NCBI RefSeq assembly: GCF_029227915.1
Contig: NC_079881.1
Coordinates: forward strand, 3,970,001 to 4,034,000
Reading direction: 5' to 3'
Source of the DNA: Hydractinia symbiolongicarpus
Taxonomy: Eukaryota > Cnidaria > Hydrozoa > Anthoathecata > Hydractiniidae
DNA: 64,000 nucleotides
Below are positions 37,543 to 48,906 of the stretch, in pieces. Position numbers and translations under genes: made by a program. The notes under the pieces were generated by a model. It saw nothing but the letters and a program-made list of their open reading frames with translations. It was not told the DNA's origin and ran no database searches. Positions within the stretch are counted from its first letter, which is position 1. Every line of letters begins with the position of its first letter.

Positions 37543-39515
37543 CTATAAAAATAAAGACACTGTACCTAATATAATCTGGTTACTATTTTTTTTAAATTTT
37601 TTTCAACTTACAATGTAGAATTTTGAACATATATATAATAAGAGGGGTCAGAAATTGTGGCTGAAGCATAAAAAACTCACATTTTATCAAGAAATCTAAA
37701 CATTACATACCCTAAACAAAGATTTCTGAACATTATTGTTGTGAAATTTCTATGATACAAAGTGCTAATCTATTATCATGATTCTATTGTTTTTCACTTT
37801 TAGTGTTGCACGCCTAGCCTCTTCATTGACCAGACTGCATTCATATATCATATTTTTAAATTGTGGTAACACAAGATGGAAGAGCATCTGAGTAAATGGA
37901 AATTGTACTAGTTAAAAATACTTTCATGCACAAAGACTTGTTTTTTAAAGTTTTGCTGCAAAAATTAGTTCTAAAAGTTTGTTAGGAAAAAAAGATCGCA
38001 ATAAAATGTTCAAAAGGATATTTTTTTAAAAAGGATATTTTTTTGTAAAAGTCTTTAAACAAAAACATGCACATGAAACAATAGTTTCTAAGCAATTTAT
38101 TTTGATCTTTTACGTAGTTAACAAATCATTAAATTTCATTACTTCATGCAAATACTCAAGGAGATTTTAACAATGAAACATGCAACTATGAGAAAATAAT
38201 CACAGTTTTGTTTCATCACTTGCAACATCACAAGTGACTTAACAAAAAGATCATTAAATTATGATATTCAAAGATTAAAAGGGCCCCCGACTTGCAGGAA
38301 AAGTTGTTATTCGCATACATGGAAGCTTACATTCAGACTGCAGGCCTCGTCAGGACGAAAAATGCTGGCGTGCGAGCTTCGCACGTCTTGATACTTTTTA
38401 ATCATTTTGAGGTGTGGGATGTTTGCACAGCATAATTTCCAATGGCGTGTGATGGCGTGTGCTCATTTTTGTTCCATTTTTTTTCTTGAGTAATCATAGA
38501 ACTCGCATACAGCAACACTAATTTTGCCATGTTTTAAAAAGCAGGTAATTTGGGGCGACGAAACTAAAATGTTTTATGCGTTCATTATTCATTATTTATA
38601 AACGTAGCAACAAAACGAAGAAAAATTATAAAATGTGCATGTTACAGTCATAAAACTCTTTAGTTAATAACTTTTTTTGTAAATATTTTTTTAGATGTAA
38701 ATATTATTTTATTTTTAGATTTTTCAAAAAAAAGATATCATTAAACATTAAACTGTTTTTTTTTATAAAAAAACTTCCTCACGTTATTATTGTTGCTTCG
38801 ATCTTAAAACATCCCCCTAAAAACAAAAAGAAAACAAGCTTGGTGACGTCCTGTTCTATGGCAATATTATAAAATTATACAGATTGTTGTCTGAGTTATA
38901 CAGCAATGTTTGTTGAAAAAAATATTCAGAAAGCAAAGTCTGCATGTGGCAATTGATTACAATAACTATAATTAGATATCCTGCTGACTCTGTGCTTGCG
39001 AAAGAATATGCTGGGAGTGATTTCATGTAACGAAAGTAAGGAAAACATTGAAAGAAGTAAGAGAGAAAAGTTGAACTTTAAATTTTTTTTATTATTTTTT
39101 TTTAATTTAAAAAGAGCAACTAAATTAAAAAAAAAATTAATGGTGAATTAAAATTATTGTCTTACGTTTTTCTTTAATATAACTCACGAGTAACATAATA
39201 TATTTAATTGGGAGTAGTTTATTTATTGTGTACTCGCGTTAATAAAAAGATTACTCTTATTTATTTTACTTGCACTCGCATTGTACTCTCACTCTGAATT
39301 ATTTTAATCGCTTTTATTTGTACCCGTACTCTCAAAGATGTGTCGCTTTACTCGCAATCTGCACTGTATATTATTCCCCTATGCCTTTATTGCAGATAAT
39401 ATTATTTATTTTGGTGTGCGATTAGCGCACACCTGAGGTATTTAGTGTTTTTTATTTATTATTTAAAATATGCGTTTATAAACTTATTCTATTTATTAAG
39501 ATTGCTTGCCCAGTC
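37543..39515. other. Intergenic A/T-rich DNA upstream of ZZEF1
   Basis: No coding sequence is supported. The stretch should contain the ZZEF1 promoter, but no element could be named. A palindromic word GTGTGCGATTAGCGCACACC lies at 39413-39432 and a related GTGCGAGCTTCGCAC at 38370-38384. Confidence 0.5.
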
Positions 39516-39520
39516 TAAAT

Positions 39521-39723
39521 TGTTAACCTACTGTTCATGTTTAGACAGTATAACTAATTACAATAGTGTTGGATGGTGTTTTTGTTCTGTTTGGTGCAGA
39601 TCTGATACATTGTTACAAGGTTGCGTTGCTGTTGAGTTGCTGTTATGTTTAATGATTGTTGTGTTAAACCCAAGTCATAGCTACAACGATTATCAAGTTA
39701 GTCACATATTTCACCTTTTAACA
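39521..39723 (+). repeat. 5' LTR of the Copia element
   Basis: 203 bases, TGTTAACC to TTTTAACA. It differs from the 3' LTR at roughly nine positions plus one single-base indel (about 95 percent identity by eye), so the insertion is not recent. Confidence 0.93.
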
Positions 39724-39724
39724 G

Positions 39725-39736
39725 TGGTAGCAGAGG
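39725..39736 (+). promoter_or_regulatory. Primer-binding site for initiator Met-tRNA
   Basis: TGGTAGCAGAGG lies one base inside the 5' LTR and is complementary to the 3' end (CCTCTGCTACCA) of metazoan initiator methionine tRNA, the usual primer of Copia elements. Confidence 0.85.
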
Positions 39737-39755
39737 GTGTACTAACCTGTTAAAG

Positions 39756-40605
39756 ATGGCACACTACAAAGCCCCACCGACACTTGGTGATAACACTAAT
39801 ATGTGTTATGAGAACTAGAAAAAAGAAGTACAGATTTGGCAATTATTTACTTCGCTGGAGAAGAAGAAGCAGGCACCTGCTATTTTTTTGACTTTGACTG
39901 GTCAAGCACGAGAAGCCATTTTAGAGATGGAACTTGAAGTGTTAAGTTCTGATGATGGTGTTAAGGAACTTGTGAAGAAGTTAGACTCCTTGTATCTTAA
40001 GGACTCGCACCATTCAGCTTATGAAGCATATGAAAAGTTTGAAAATTTTTGTAGACCTTCATCAATGACAATGAATGATTATATTACTGAGTTTGAAAGA
40101 CTATACAACAAGCTCAAGAATTACCTGAAGGAGTTTTAGCTTATCGTTTCATTAACAGTTCAAATATTTCAGAAAGTCATAAGCAGCTTATTAGAGCGAC
40201 TTTAACAGAACTAAAATACACCAAAGCCAAAGAGCAGCTAAAAAAGATTTTTAGTGATCCTTCAAATTTTATGACTGGTCAAGGTAGTGATGATATCAAA
40301 ATCGACAAGACTGAAGACATTTACTATGGAGCTACCTACAGACAAAATAAAACTCAAAGTCGATTTAGAGACAATAGAAGAACATATACCCCGAAAATTT
40401 GCAGATGGGAATAGAAGATTGAACCCATTAGATAGAAATGGTGAGCCTAGTAGATGTGCTATCTGTGGATCAGTTTTTCACTGGGCAAAGTCATGCTCAG
40501 ATACATGTCAGGGACAGGAAAACAAAACAAAACAAGCACCAGATGAAGTTCAGGTAACCCTTATTGAAGAATGCATGACAAATCTTGTTGGAGAAACTTT
40601 AAGCA
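39756..40605 (+). pseudogene. Copia gag remnant with zinc knuckle
   Basis: The frame opens at 39756 (MAHYKAPPTLGD), is stopped by a TAG near 39815, continues in frame through AREAILEMELEVL and NDYITEFERLYNKLK, and breaks by frameshift near 40125 and again near 40300-40390. A CCHC knuckle CAICGSVFHWAKSC is intact at about 40456-40497. The capsid-like part matches the UBN2/DUF4219 type gag of Copia elements. It is followed directly by the protease. Confidence 0.82.
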
Positions 40606-43600
40606 TGGCGATACTTGACTCTGGGTGTACCAAAACAGTTTGTGGCAAAGATTGGTTGTAATGTTATCTATACACATTGAATGATGGAGAGTTAAAGTCT
40701 GTGATTGAAAGAAAAAGTGCAACAATATTCAACTTTGGAAGTGGTAAACATGTGACATCTGTTAAAAATTTCACCTTACCTACAATAATTGCTGGACGAA
40801 GCGTGATGTTATCCACAGATGTGGTACAAATACCATTACCCTTATTGTTAAGCAAGGAAGCTATGAAAAAGGCAAACACTAGAATAGACTTTGCCAACGA
40901 TAAAATAATTATCTTCAACACAGATATACCAGTTTCTTTCAGTTCCTGTGGTCATTACTGTATTCCAATAGGAAGAGTTGGAAAGTTCAAAGAAGGAGAC
41001 ATTAAAGAAGAAGCACTTGCGATATGTAATGTTTTACAAGAGAAAACACCACTGCAAAAGAAGGCTGCTGCAGTTAAACTTCATCGACAGTTCAGTCATC
41101 CCAATAGTTCAAGACTAAAACAGTTGCTGATAGATGCAAATATTAATGATGTTGAGATCTTTAATCATCTTGATGAGCTGGAGCATTCCTGCTAATTTGT
41201 TTGAAATTATTAAAAAAAAAATCATATTTGGTTCTGCTGAAAAATTTATTATTGATAACGGTGGAGAATTTGCAAATGAGGATTTTGTATCGATGTGTGA
41301 AAATGCCAACATCAGAATATCCACAATGGTTTGGTGGAAAGACATAATGCTATTCTTGGTTACAATGTTAGCAAGATGATGGAGGATAAAGTCACAGTCG
41401 ATTTGGACATGGCAGTAGCCTGGTCAGTGAGCGCCAAAAATTCCCTGAAAGATGTCAATGGCTACAGTCAGAACCAACTTGTTTTTGGATTCAACCCAAA
41501 TGCGAAATTGCGAACTGCGATAATGCAAAGTTACCAGCTTTAGAAGGAAAGACTTCCAGTGAGATTGTTGCAACAAATCTAAATGCTATGAACGCTGCAC
41601 GAAAGGCATTCATACAAAGTGAATCAGCGGAAAAGGTTAGAAGAGCATTAAGGCATCAAACAAGAACGTCAGGTGATGATAGATTTGAAACTGGGGACAA
41701 GGTATTTTATAAAAGAAACACAAGCAATGCTTGAAAAGGCCCAGGTAGTGTTATAGGACAGGATGGCAAACAGGTTTTAATAAAACATGGCAGTTCGTAT
41801 GTCCGTGCGCACCCTTGTCGTATCCAAAGAGACACAGGTTTTTCTCTGATTGATGCTACTCCCATAGAAAGTTGCAAAAATAAACCAATAATATCTTTAA
41901 CCGACACCAATAATCCTGTGAATGAAGAAGTAGTAGGTGATGGAGATAGTGATGACAGTGCTGAAAATTCTGATATTGATTTGCAGAACTTCCAAAGTGA
42001 TGAACCAGAAAGAAGGGATGCCATTAGAAAGGAGAGACAAGTTGCATCAGATGAAATTAATGATATAAATAATCTAACCAGTAACATAAGTCGACTTTCC
42101 TTAGATGTAAAAAACAGTGACACCAAGACCAAAAGTGGTTTGATGGTTCCGTTAAAGGACTGTGATACAGTTAAAGATGTGGAAATTATATCAAGAGGTG
42201 GTAAAGCAACTGGAAAATATAAATCCTATTTGAGTATGCGAGATGTAGATAGTAATTCATTGTCATGTGTTGATTGGGAGGAAATTGAAAGTTGGCAGCC
42301 AATAAACACAGAAGAGGTACTTCTTTCGCAAGTAAAATTTGCAGATTCAGACGTCTTGAATGCTAAAATTGACGAATTGGAAAAATGGAAAAAGAACAAG
42401 GTTTATGAAATTGTTAAAAACCATGGACAAAAGGATTTGTCTGTGAGATGAGTCGTGACTGAGAAAATACTGAATGGGAAAAAAAAGATGAAAGCCAGAT
42501 TAGGCTTCGAGGAGATAGAAAATGACATTTTAAAAGACTCCCCAACTTGCTCGAAGGAAAGTTTGCGTTTGATACTCACCCTCATTGCTTACAATAATTG
42601 GAGATGCAATTCTATTAATATCAAATCTGCATTTTTACAAAGAAAGGAAATTGAAAGAAATTGAAACCTCCAAAAGAAGCTGATAATGGAAATTCTTTGT
42701 GGAAGCTTAAGAAATGCATTTATGGTTTGGTGGATGCTTCTCGCTGTTGGTATTTGCGTGTAAAAGAAGAGCTCATAAATCTTAATGTCTCGGTGAGCAA
42801 GAGTGATCCTGCAATATTTTACTGGCATCATGGTCAACAATTATCAGGAGTAATGGCCACACATGTTGATGATCTTTGTTGGGGCGGAAATGAGGATTTC
42901 ATAATGAGGATTTCATCAAAAATGTTATAGAACCTTTACGGAGAGTGTTTCTTGTTGGATCTGAATGTTCAATTCAGATTAAACAAGAAAAAGAAAGAAA
43001 GGGGAAGAAGAAGTATCCACTGAATGAAAATGAGATCAGGGAATTTAGAGCTTTAATAGGACGGCTGTCTGGTTAAGTGGACAGACCAGACCCGATATCA
43101 TGTTTGAAGTCTGTGAATTATGAGCATCAGTAAAGGAAGTCACAATAGATGATTTATTGAAAGGCAACAAAGTTCTGCTAAAAGCCAAAAAACGAAATTG
43201 TTATTTTACAGTTTAAAGGTACTATGAAAAATTTGACTCTTGAAGTCTACAATGACGCATCCTTTGCAAACCTTAGAAACGGAGGATCTCAAGGCGGATA
43301 TATATTTCTGAAAGACGACTGTGGAAAACATTCACCCATTATGAGGCAGTCAAAGCGCCTGCAAAGAGTAGTAAAGAGTACCATGGCTGCAGAAACTCTG
43401 ATTCAAGTTGAAGCTGGTTATCAAATTTACTGACTGAATTATGTGGTCGTAATGTTTTAAATTCCATTATATATTACACAGACAGTCGACAACTATTTGA
43501 AGCAGTTCATTCAATCAAATCTGTTGTGGATAAGCGACTACGGATAGATTTGTCTATACTTAAAGAAATGATTGACAGAGGAGAAATAACAGATGTAAAG

Positions 43601-43714
43601 TGGATTGATAGCAAGAAACAAATTGAAAATTGTCTGACAAAAAGAGGAGCACCTGCTGAGGGACTATTGAGAACCCTTCATGCGTGGTGGGCTCCATTAA
43701 TCTCAAGTTGGTGA
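40605..43714 (+). pseudogene. Copia pol remnant (protease, integrase, RT, RNase H)
   Basis: The protease active site reads LDSGCTKTVCG near 40615-40650. The pre-integrase segment ends FNHLDELEHSC near 41190 and then jumps to IIDNGGEFANEDFV near 41250, so part of the integrase, including at least one catalytic acidic residue, is deleted. Further on come NGYSQNQLVFGFNPN, a reverse transcriptase start (WRCNSINIKSAFLQ near 42600) in which the usual Asp is Asn, the active-site box HVDDLCWGG near 42865, and RNase H pieces such as YNDASFANLRNGGSQGGY near 43240. At least eight stops or frameshifts separate these segments. Confidence 0.85.
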
Positions 43715-43749
43715 TGTGTAAATAGTGTACATAAATATTGAAGAAAATT

Positions 43750-43757
43750 GGGGAAGA
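43750..43757 (+). promoter_or_regulatory. Polypurine tract of the Copia element
   Basis: GGGGAAGA, followed by one T, precedes the 3' LTR, the normal place of the second-strand primer. Confidence 0.75.
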
Positions 43758-43758
43758 T

Positions 43759-43962
43759 TGTTAACCTACTGTTCGTGTTTAGACAGTATAACTAATTACA
43801 ATAGTGTTGGATGGGGTTTTTGTTCTGTTTGGTGCAGATCTGATACATTGGTACAACGTTGCGTTGCTGTTGTGTTGCTGTTGTGTTTAATGATTGTTGC
43901 GTTAAACCCAAGTCAGAGCTACAACGATTATCAGGGTTAGTCACATATTTCACCTTTTAACA
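43759..43962 (+). repeat. 3' LTR of the Copia element
   Basis: 204 bases, TGTTAACC to TTTTAACA, one base longer than the 5' LTR because of an extra G near 43935. It is followed by the target duplication TAAAT. Confidence 0.93.
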
Positions 43963-44315
43963 TAAATTATTGTAACCTTGGGGAGGGATTTAATGCTCAG
44001 GTGTTATTTTCTTATTAATAAGCTTGCTGTGGATGTTTCTACAGGCTACCGACTATTATGCATATAATATGAAGACTGTGTCTATCTGTAACAGTCAAAG
44101 TGGATGTGTTCAATTTCCTTTGAAGTTGCCGAAAATGTAATGCCTTGTTAATTTTTCAAAAGTTAGAGCACAACATCTAATTATCTTCTCAGTTGGGGAG
44201 ATAATTACAGGTTCGATATCAACTAATCAGATCACAGGTATAAAAGTAATTAATGGAAGCAATAGACTGATTACTAATAAATAGGTAAAGATGATTACGA
44301 TCATTACCCGTCGAT

Positions 44316-44336
44316 GACAGCTGTAGCTGTCGAAAC
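44316..44336 (+). other. Stem-loop followed by GAAAC, hammerhead-like
   Basis: GACAGC-TGTA-GCTGTC forms a perfect six-base-pair hairpin followed by GAAAC and preceded by GTCGAT. This resembles stem II and the GAAA strand of the hammerhead motifs seen in Penelope-type elements, but the CUGAUGA strand is not canonical. No retroelement protein was recognised next to it. Confidence 0.35.
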
Positions 44337-44790
44337 GTAGCCTAGAAAAAACTTGCTTGTTCATGACATGATAATATCTATATTAGTCTCTAACCGTTCG
44401 TCAAGAGTGCATAATCCTATACATTTTCTTTGCCTGCGACATTTTCAAAGTCTAATAACTTTTTAAATACTGGACGAAATTGCCTGAAATTATGTGACTT
44501 TTCCACTTCCTGTGATGACATGTCAACCTAAATATTTTGTCACTAATTAAGTCACATGCTTCTTTGTGCCAAGTTTTGTCACTTAAAACATAACTGAACA
44601 AAAGTTACAGCCCATGGGTACTTTATGCCTCCCCATGGGTCAAAAAAGCCCATACTAAATAGGGTTTTTCTACAAGCTATTAACTTATTAACGGTGGATA
44701 GGCTATGGGAGACAACAAGCATTAAAGTAAAGTAAGTAAGCATATCTTTCTCATGTCACATTTACATTCTGTTCACATAAATGTATAAAA

Positions 44791-44931
44791 CTAGTCATTA
44801 GCCCGTGGGAAATCCACGGGTTTGCCCGTCCTTTTTATACCGCATTGCGTGCGTCTTGCTACTCATGCAGCTAAGTTACCATTTTGCGTAACAGACAGAC
44901 AGACAGACAAATACGCGTATTATAATATAGA
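44791..44931 (-). mobile_element. Short Helitron-like element, copy B
   Basis: On the minus strand it starts TCTATATTATAATACGCG after host A and ends CCCGTGG-ATTTC-CCACGGG, CTAATGA, CTAG before host T. This is the best-preserved copy: the 3' hairpin has seven perfect pairs. It shares the body of copies A and C and contains a short GACA repeat at 44892-44908. 141 bases, non-coding. Confidence 0.72.
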
Positions 44932-45386
44932 TATGTTATATATAATACACTTTTTTCGTTTTTCAAATTAAAATATTTTTGTAGTTCTTAAAAAAAATTT
45001 TTTATTTATTTTCTTTTTTATTTATCATGTGTGTTTACTTTATACTTTACATGTATATTTTTAGTAAACGATTCAAGAAGGACGATCCATGGAAGATAGT
45101 GTTTGCTAGTTATGTACCATGTACACCTTAAAGTACTACTTATACTTATCTGACACAAAAAAGACACTCCATTGAACAGTAGAGTGATTTGCATGGTAAG
45201 GAAAAGTTCGCTGTTTTTAAAAAACTAATAAAATCGGAAAGAGAAGAAAAGGAAGAGCATAAACTTAGGTGACGAGAAAAAAAGTGAAAGCGAAAGTGTA
45301 ACAACTTTTTTGTTTTTAACCAGTTTAATGTAGCACAAACCTAAAAAGGAGGAAAATAATGTATTATTTTTATTATGAAAATATAA

Positions 45387-45925
45387 TCAGACATATTTAG
45401 CAACAAAGTGATCCCTGATGATTTTTTCCAGTACCCATTTGCTCTTATTAAATGGATTGTTCACAATTTTGGGTATAGTTCCATTCCAACATATGGCCAC
45501 TTGAGATTGTATAGAGTATGTTCCATATAGGACAGTGTTGGTTCTTGGAACAAAAAAATTGAGACTGCAGTGTTTTGTATTATAAGTATGTGTGACATTA
45601 ATAAGTTGACAAAAACTATCAAAAACTGAAGGCTGCATTTTGTTTTGTTGACTGGTGAAAAAAAAGTCAATTTCTCAACTTAATGTGGTCAATGAATTTG
45701 AGAATTTTTATTTTGTAGTAGATGGGATTTAGCAGTGCACACAGTTTTGTCCTCAGTTCTGTACTTGACTAGCCCCATACCAGAGATGCGTAAGCTAGAT
45801 GAGAGTAAAATAATGCAAAGTAAACATTAAAGGTAGTGTTTCTTGATGTGCAATGTCCTGATCTTGCCAGTATACCATTTGCTCTACAAAGTTTGGGAAT
45901 TAATGAAAGGATGTGATTTTTTTTT
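45387..45925 (-). pseudogene. 3' fragment of a LINE reverse transcriptase (Jockey/CR1-like)
   Basis: The minus strand encodes LFYSHLAYASLVWG near 45800, then LLNPIYYKIKILKFI, and after frame changes FFVPRTNTVLYGTYSIQSQ with a stop at 45387. These phrases are typical of the C-terminal end of CR1/Jockey-type polyproteins. Only about 180 codons remain and the frame changes at least twice. Confidence 0.65.
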
Positions 45926-47303
45926 TGTAGTTTATTTATCGTAGCTAGCTAGTCGTCTGACTAAAAACTGCGATCAAAATATAGGGTCTAACACAAAACC
46001 AAATATTTTGAAGTTCGCATTATTATTTTTATTGGATCGTTTTGACATATGGGGGAGGGGTTTAGACCTAAAACAGACAAAAATTTTCTATTGACAGTGC
46101 TGCTATGCACCCAGCCTAGCTAGTTGGTTATGCATTTTTGTGTTGAGCATGTAATGATATTTTTAACCTGGTTTTTTAGGTCATAAAGGATGGTGATAGA
46201 GGATATTAGCTAGCTGCTTTGCAATTGCAAAACCTGCAGGCAAATGGCTGGGCTTTAGGCACACCGTTAGCTAGCTAGCTAACGGTGTTTGGTAGATGGT
46301 GCTAAATTTATAACAAGTCGGAAATTAGGTGTAAAGAGGGAGAGGAAGCATATGGGGGTTGTTTCTCTCATATTACAAATGATAATTAACTATCTATAAC
46401 ATGGAATATACATTTTGGAAACAAAAAACAACAGAATCAAGAGTAGAAAGTTCTGCCATGTTGTGCCCAAAGAGAAAATACTAGATTCCATGCGCCTAAA
46501 CCCTTTGTTGGGAATTTCCAGATCTATCCGCGTAGATTTATTATTGGTCCCCGGGGGTTTCTTGTTCTTTTTTGGCTGGCTTTTCCTCCATTTCCCGTGG
46601 CTGGCATCTAAGATACCCAATCCAGTCATTTTCGAGAATCACTTAGAAAAAGTGTGGGCCATTTATTTTCATAACCACTATAATCATTCTCGGAAGAAAG
46701 AAAAACTTCCCAGAATTAATACACAAGCCATATTTAAACATTATTATGTTTTGCGAAAACACTACAAAGGCTGATATAACCGTGTAAAAATTGGATGTCA
46801 TACCGTACCGTTATTCCTCTAATTTAATTTCTTTTCGAAATTTCCTTAATTTATTTCCTCTAATTCTTAGTGCAACACTCTTTTCACCAATTTTTGTTTT
46901 TCCTCTAATTTAATGCGACTAAGGTGGGATTTTTCTCAAATCAGAGTGCGAACCAGAATCCAACACAAACAAAAACATGACTGAGCTAATTAAAAAAATT
47001 ATTTCTTGTCAACAAATTGGAAGAAATTACTAAAATTGTAAAAAGAGAATTTCATATCCAACGTTGTATCAGAGGTTTTCATTTTATAAATGGACACAAT
47101 GGAATTTAAAACTTGGTTCAATTCAAACGACTATACCTGTAACAAGGCTTGGTTCACTTTTCAATACAGCATGACGATTCAAAAAATTTTTATCGAAATA
47201 TATTTTCTTTCTTTTGAAAAATGGAAGAACACTGACAGTAGTAATATTCGCATGGCTTAGAGCAATGAGAATTGGAACTTCCCGTCGAATATCGTTTTTT
47301 TAT
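45926..47303. other. Intergenic, no gene recognised
   Basis: Open frames exist at 46415-46774 (plus) and 46390-46629 (minus), but neither resembles a known protein and neither is clearly coding. The stretch is slightly less A/T-rich near 46500-46620. A string of GCTAGCTAGCTA lies near 46267-46280. Confidence 0.4.
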
Positions 47304-47460
<157 letters not shown>

Positions 47461-47559
47461 AAAAGAGATTAATTACAGGAATGACAGTATTCAATTACTG
47501 AAATTCTCAAATGTTTGCATCCGTAGTTTCTTGTAACATTCTACTCACTACTACTATGC

Positions 47560-47985
47560 TTTTGGGAAATACATTGGAGAATTACATATGGTACGAAGTC
47601 AGTAGAAATAAGTAGCAATATTACAAGACTGTGGTCGGAATAACACATTCCTTCATCACACCGGTTAAATATCCGCTTCAGAGTTCCTGCTCTATTAGGT
47701 CATCGATAATAAGTAGAGTCTCTTCACCAGAGAGGTGTGACGACAATTTCTCTATCCACTCGAAGGTTTGGTCCTTTAGATCTATCTAAAGAGCATTTCA
47801 AACTTCCAAAGCGAGGTTCGCTCGAGGTACGTAGAATTCCAGCGTATCACAGGACAAAGAATAACGATGTTCCCGAAGTGTCTTTTATGCTCACTTTCGA
47901 GGAGATCTAGTACACGTTGTGTCTAGTCTGCTCCCGTGGGTCCACTAACGATGACTATATGCGGTTACTTAACCACATCAATCAT
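47560..47985 (-). pseudogene. Degraded A32/FtsK-type packaging ATPase of a Maverick/Polinton or virus-like element
   Basis: The minus strand opens with a hydrophobic strand and a broken Walker A loop (IVIVSGPTGAD, then an in-frame stop where the Lys is expected) near 47950-47910. It continues RVLDLLESEHKRHFGNIVIL and CPVIRWNSTYLE, breaks by frameshift near 47780, then shows FEWIEKLSSHLSGEETLLII-DDL with an intact Walker B near 47700. A later frame carries SDHSLVILLL. Strand, loop and Walker B order matches the A32-like genome-packaging ATPases of Polintons and related large DNA viruses, but at least three inactivating lesions are present. No capsid or protease gene was recognised nearby. Confidence 0.55.
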
Positions 47986-48183
47986 TTATTCTGTGAGGCA
48001 TCAACCTTACGAAACGCATTGCTTCTGTGTTGAGACTTCTAATATTCTACTGAATTCCATCTTCGCTCAAACAGTTGAGCTTGGCACCTCTCAGCAAATA
48101 CACATAGCGCCGGATATTTACTGCGTCAGTTGCTTTTTTGATGATGTGTAAGGTGATGCCAAGCCTTGCAACGGTTGAAAGTC

Positions 48184-48277
48184 CAACCTCGATCCTAGGG
48201 CCTGTAGCGTTTTTTGATGTGAGGATGAAACGTATACGAAGTATCAAAAAAGGCTACAGTCCCTAGGATCGAGGTTG
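48184..48277. mobile_element. 94-base foldback MITE with 9-base target duplication
   Basis: The ends CAACCTCGATCCTAGGG and CCCTAGGATCGAGGTTG are inverted repeats, and pairing extends to about 33 bases per arm around a loop of roughly 26 bases. The flanks TTGAAAGTC (48175-48183) and TCGAAAGTC (48278-48286) look like a 9-base target duplication with one change. A 9-base duplication points to Mutator-like transposases. Confidence 0.75.
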
Positions 48278-48289
48278 TCGAAAGTCTAC

Positions 48290-48520
48290 AAACAAGGCAT
48301 AATTTTCATTCATGAAGTTTGCGATGATGATTTCAGAGTCAGGGTTGCCCAAAACGCTTTACAATCTGCTCGAAATGATCGTTCGGGAGCATTGCAAACG
48401 AGTAAAGTTGTTGGATTTATCTTCCATGGTTATGACATCTTTTCGATCTTAGGATTATAAAACACTTCTTTAACACCAGCGTATAGTTTAACCTTACCAG
48501 GGTCTATGAATAGTAAAGGG
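48290..48520 (-). other. Unrecognised possible coding remnant next to the ATPase fragment
   Basis: The minus strand reads DPGKVKLYAGVKEVFYNPK and then LLVCNAPERSF in the same area with stops between them. It has less biased composition than the surrounding DNA and lies on the same strand as the ATPase remnant, with the 94-base foldback element between them. It could belong to the same virus-like element; no family is assigned. Confidence 0.3.
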
Positions 48521-48580
48521 ACACTCCTTCTTCATGATGATCACTTTGCTTCTAAGCACTCTCTAGAAAGGTAGGGTCAT

Positions 48581-48670
48581 CAACCTCGTCTCGGGGTCTT
48601 GTGGCCCCTGAGCCGTTATTATCCGCTATCAACTTCATCAACTATGCAAAATACACCAGGAACGAGGTTG
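48581..48670. mobile_element. 90-base foldback MITE, same family
   Basis: Starts CAACCTCGTCTCGGGG and ends CAGGAACGAGGTTG. Its first 41 bases match, in inverted orientation, the right end of the unit at 48837-48906 with only about five differences. No matching flanking duplication was seen. Confidence 0.55.
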
Positions 48671-48836
48671 CCAAAGGAGTTAAAAGTTGAGCTACAAACT
48701 TGCACAGAAACCTAGAACTGCTGCAAGCTGGATGATCTTCTGATAGCAAGATTACGAGGGTTGAAGGAAAGGTGAAGAGATTAGAGACAGACAACCACCC
48801 GTATTGTCTAAAAGGCTCTTTAATACCTGATTCATT

Positions 48837-48906
48837 CAATCTCGTTCCCATGGCATTTACTCCGTAATAACGGCTCAGGGACCACAAGACCCTGGGGACG
48901 AGGTTG
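48837..48906. mobile_element. 70-base foldback MITE with 9-base target duplication
   Basis: Starts CAATCTCGTTCCCATGG and ends GGGGACGAGGTTG. The flanks TGATTCATT (48828-48836) and TGATTCAAT (48907-48915) agree at eight of nine bases, so this unit inserted on its own rather than as the right arm of a 326-base element. Confidence 0.65.

Larger units (their letters stand above)
39521..43962 (+). mobile_element. Copia-type LTR retrotransposon, structurally complete ends, degraded coding region
   Basis: Two direct repeats of about 203 bases bound the element; both start TGTTAACC and end TTTTAACA (TG...CA). The flanks carry a perfect 5-base duplication TAAAT at 39516-39520 and 43963-43967. A tRNA-iMet primer site and a purine tract sit at the expected inner edges. 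The order gag, protease, integrase, reverse transcriptase, RNase H identifies Copia. The coding region (about 4 kb) is interrupted by many stops, frameshifts and at least two deletions, so the copy is dead. Confidence 0.93.

Noticed and set aside
46390-46774. Overlapping frames on both strands between LINE fragment and microsatellite
   Set aside because: No recognisable domain, no splice context, and no composition difference that would separate them from chance.
48581-48906. Single 326-base MITE with 41-base terminal inverted repeats
   Set aside because: The right 70 bases have their own ends and 9-base flanking duplication, so two oppositely oriented members of one family explain the structure better.
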